From contig NZ_JTJC03000003.1 of the NCBI RefSeq assembly GCF_000817735.3, positions 372,001-436,000 of the forward strand: DNA of 64,000 nucleotides. The letters run 5' to 3'. The translations under genes were made by a program, and so were the position numbers. Origin of the DNA: Scytonema millei VB511283 (lineage in GTDB: Bacteria > Cyanobacteriota > Cyanobacteriia > Cyanobacteriales > Chroococcidiopsidaceae). This document shows positions 62,511 through 64,000 of the stretch, piece after piece; the first letter of the stretch is position 1; every line of letters starts with the position of its first letter. The notes under the pieces are model-generated. The model saw nothing but the letters and a program-made list of their open reading frames with translations. It ran no database searches and had not been told where the DNA came from.

Positions 62511-62852
62511 CTAAGGATACCTCTAGAAATACAAATATCAACTGCACAATGCAGCCGGATAAAATGACTACCTAGCTGATTTTAATAACTTTGAATAATA
62601 TCTTTGAATCTGTCTCTGATGGCATTCGTAAAGATGTCATCAGAAGATAAGACTTAAAAATATATTTATAATGTAACTATCTTTACAGCGATCGGCTTGT
62701 TTTTTTAGCGCTCGGCACTATCTCTTTACGCAAAATTTGAATTCTACGAGAATACACGTACGTTTTTTAAAGGAAAGGTAAAAATTTGAATCATGTCATG
62801 TACTGAACACTGGTGGCGATCGCAAGCTAGTCAATTGTTGCGTGTATTTGGT
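62511..62852. other. Gene-free region upstream of the exopolysaccharide operon
   Basis: About 340 AT-rich bases, likely holding the operon promoter. No ORF, repeat array or RNA was recognised. Confidence 0.55.
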
Positions 62853-63542
62853 TTAAGTATTCCAGTTAATAAAACGCGCGTAAATATATGCAACTAACTC
62901 ATTGATCGTTTTGCGCACGCCTGCACTGTAGCGCCACCAGTATTTCGGATCGTAATCGATGGGTGGCATGGCAATAATACCAACTTTAGTATTTGTTGCA
63001 GCTAGTGCTTGACGATACAGCAACCAGCTTCTTCTAGCATGTAAATCTAGTGTAAGTAAATCGATCGATTTTATTGGTATATTTGCCTTTTCTAACCATT
63101 GTTTAAAAGCAATAGCAGAAGCATAAGTTCGGTCTTTACGTACTTCTGGTGTCGGGACGGAAACGATTTTTTCAGGCTCTAATCCCAAGGTTTTTAAGGT
63201 TGCTGCCGCTAGCTCAGCATAATTTTTATACTCAGCCAAATAGCATCCTCTTTCGATGGGAATACCTGTAGTCACGATTTGGCGATAGGAACCGCGTCTA
63301 AATCTATTCAGCGCTTCTTTAACTGCATAATCTGGCAGCCATCCTTCAATGACCAAAACTTCAGCGTTAATTGGTTGATTGACCGCTAGAAATGATGGTA
63401 AGTTGCTAATACCGATAGTTAATAAACTTAGAGTTAATAAAACCAGAAATATCCATCCCCATACCGTAGGGAGCCATATTTCTTGTCGTCGAATGAGAGT
63501 GATATTTAGTAGTTTGAATTGCGATCGCTTTTTAGCAGCCAT
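62853..63542 (-). CDS. YdcF/SanA/ElyC-family (DUF218) membrane-anchored protein
   Basis: The 229-residue protein has one N-terminal membrane helix (WGWIFLVLLTLSLLTIGISNL) and a DUF218 domain with EVLVIEGWLPDYAVKEALNRF, QIVTTGIPIERGC and DRTYASAIAFKQWL. Family members affect envelope or cell-wall polymer assembly in other bacteria. It is upstream of the exopolysaccharide operon on the same strand, but about 340 bases separate them. Confidence 0.85.
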   Translation of the reverse strand: MAAKKRSQFKLLNITLIRRQEIWLPTVWGWIFLVLLTLSLLTIGISNLPSFLAVNQPINAEVLVIEGWLPDYAVKEALNRFRRGSYRQIVTTGIPIERGCYLAEYKNYAELAAATLKTLGLEPEKIVSVPTPEVRKDRTYASAIAFKQWLEKANIPIKSIDLLTLDLHARRSWLLYRQALAATNTKVGIIAMPPIDYDPKYWWRYSAGVRKTINELVAYIYARFINWNT

Positions 63543-63613
63543 TAAAAATGTAGTTTTGCATAGCTTAGGGTGTAGAATCTACTTTAAACCAAAATTCGAT
63601 TTCAGTAGGATTG

Positions 63614-63662
63614 GGCGAATAGAATTCGCGACTACACAAACAAAGTTCGCCTGCGCGAACTA
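63614..63662. repeat. Half copy of the dispersed palindromic repeat at 4639-4749
   Basis: It reads GCGAATAGAATTCGCGACTA, then CACAAACAAAGTTCGCCTGC and GCGAACT. The words match those of both arms of the copy at 4639-4749. It includes one hairpin (AGTTCGC-CTGC-GCGAACT). Confidence 0.65.
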
Positions 63663-63719
63663 TAAGAAAGTTAACGATTTTTACGTTGATGTTGTGGTTT
63701 TACTAGTGTAAAGTTACTT

Positions 63720-64000
63720 TTACTGACTATCTACTGTTGCTGTCTTTTGTGCTTTTAAATAAGCAAACACAGATTTATCACCAATATCAGGTGGAATTGG
63801 TTGTACTGCCTTACGAATGGCAAAGACAACGAATAGTACAGCCCACGTACCAAGCATAATTTGTTCCCACTGGAGCGGTAAAATACCGCTTAAATGTCCT
63901 AACAATAAAATTGGTACTAGAGGTGTCAGAAATTTGGTTTCAAACCGATTAAAACAAAATGCTTCTTTAAAGTAAATTCCTGTTAGCGCTGCAAAAATAA
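63720..64000 (-). CDS. DUF2301 domain-containing membrane protein, C-terminal part (cut by right window edge)
   Basis: The frame is open on the minus strand from the edge to the stop at 63720. It reads ALTGIYFKEAFCFNRFETKF, then LTPLVPILLLGHLSGILPLQ, then WAVLFVVFAIRKAVQPIPPDIGDKSVFAYLK. The pattern fits DUF2301 membrane proteins, which are common in cyanobacteria and of unknown function. The visible part has two or three membrane helices and a cytosolic tail. Confidence 0.75.
   Translation of the reverse strand, partial: IFAALTGIYFKEAFCFNRFETKFLTPLVPILLLGHLSGILPLQWEQIMLGTWAVLFVVFAIRKAVQPIPPDIGDKSVFAYLKAQKTATVDSQ

Overview
The window is a stretch of cyanobacterial chromosome. The evidence is many copies of the HIP1 octamer GCGATCGC, an ntcA gene with its own NtcA box, several families known mainly from cyanobacteria (DUF3084, DUF3146, DUF4336, DUF2301, the SLH/OprB iron-uptake porin, a plastoquinone-type chorismate lyase), and many short tandem repeats built on 7-nt units, as described in filamentous and Chroococcidiopsis-like cyanobacteria. 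Genus cannot be fixed from sequence alone; a Chroococcidiopsis/Nostocales-type genome is an inference.

Layout. 1-2762: start of a DUF4126 membrane protein (cut by the left edge), purB and a stress-type short-chain dehydrogenase. 3018-6021: a PGM1-type ATP-grasp ligase, a dispersed palindromic repeat, a complete IS630-family insertion sequence whose transposase is split at a run of nine A, and a small protein gene with its own terminator. 6204-12321: fabI, ntcA, DUF3084 / YqgF-like / DUF3146, and a DUF697 GTPase. 12462-18466: an MscS-type membrane protein, SRPBCC and SirB1/TPR proteins, and a histidine kinase overlapping an OmpR-type regulator. 18565-24479: a small exported protein, a three-gene group (GT2 glycosyltransferase, alpha/alpha-toroid protein, LPG-synthase-type membrane protein) and an iron-uptake porin. 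24510-33240: DUF4336, PhoX, YjbQ, AI-2E transporter, YggT, accC and tRNA-Leu(GAG). 33405-41639: chorismate lyase, an ABC-exporter remnant, a large FAD/FeS oxidoreductase, folB, DUF3891, a reductase-fold protein, and groES-groEL under a CIRCE-like element. 41922-54824: a ferredoxin-like protein, a LuxR-type regulator, a DnaJ/pentapeptide fusion, DUF72, a coiled-coil protein, an alkene reductase-trxA pair divergent from an ArsR regulator with two palindromic operator candidates, an aberrant EF-G paralogue, a C-terminal processing protease and ispG. 55010-64000: a leftward exopolysaccharide locus (four overlapping GT4 genes, a polymerase-like membrane protein, a WecG/TagA/CpsF transferase), a YdcF-family protein and a DUF2301 gene cut by the right edge.

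How the genes relate. Most are housekeeping genes in short units. The coherent multi-gene units are the exopolysaccharide operon, the GT2/toroid/flippase-like group, groESL, the kinase/regulator pair and the trxA/alkene reductase/ArsR redox locus. The most distinctive feature of the window is how the 7-nt repeats invade genes: they form the C-termini of at least four proteins, run up to the start codons of others, and appear to supply the only available start codon of a DUF72 gene. No CRISPR array, prophage or defence island was seen. The best candidates for something little described are the GT2/toroid/membrane-protein group, the DnaJ-linker-pentapeptide fusion, the EF-G paralogue lacking the catalytic histidine, and the ArsR/thioredoxin operator pair.
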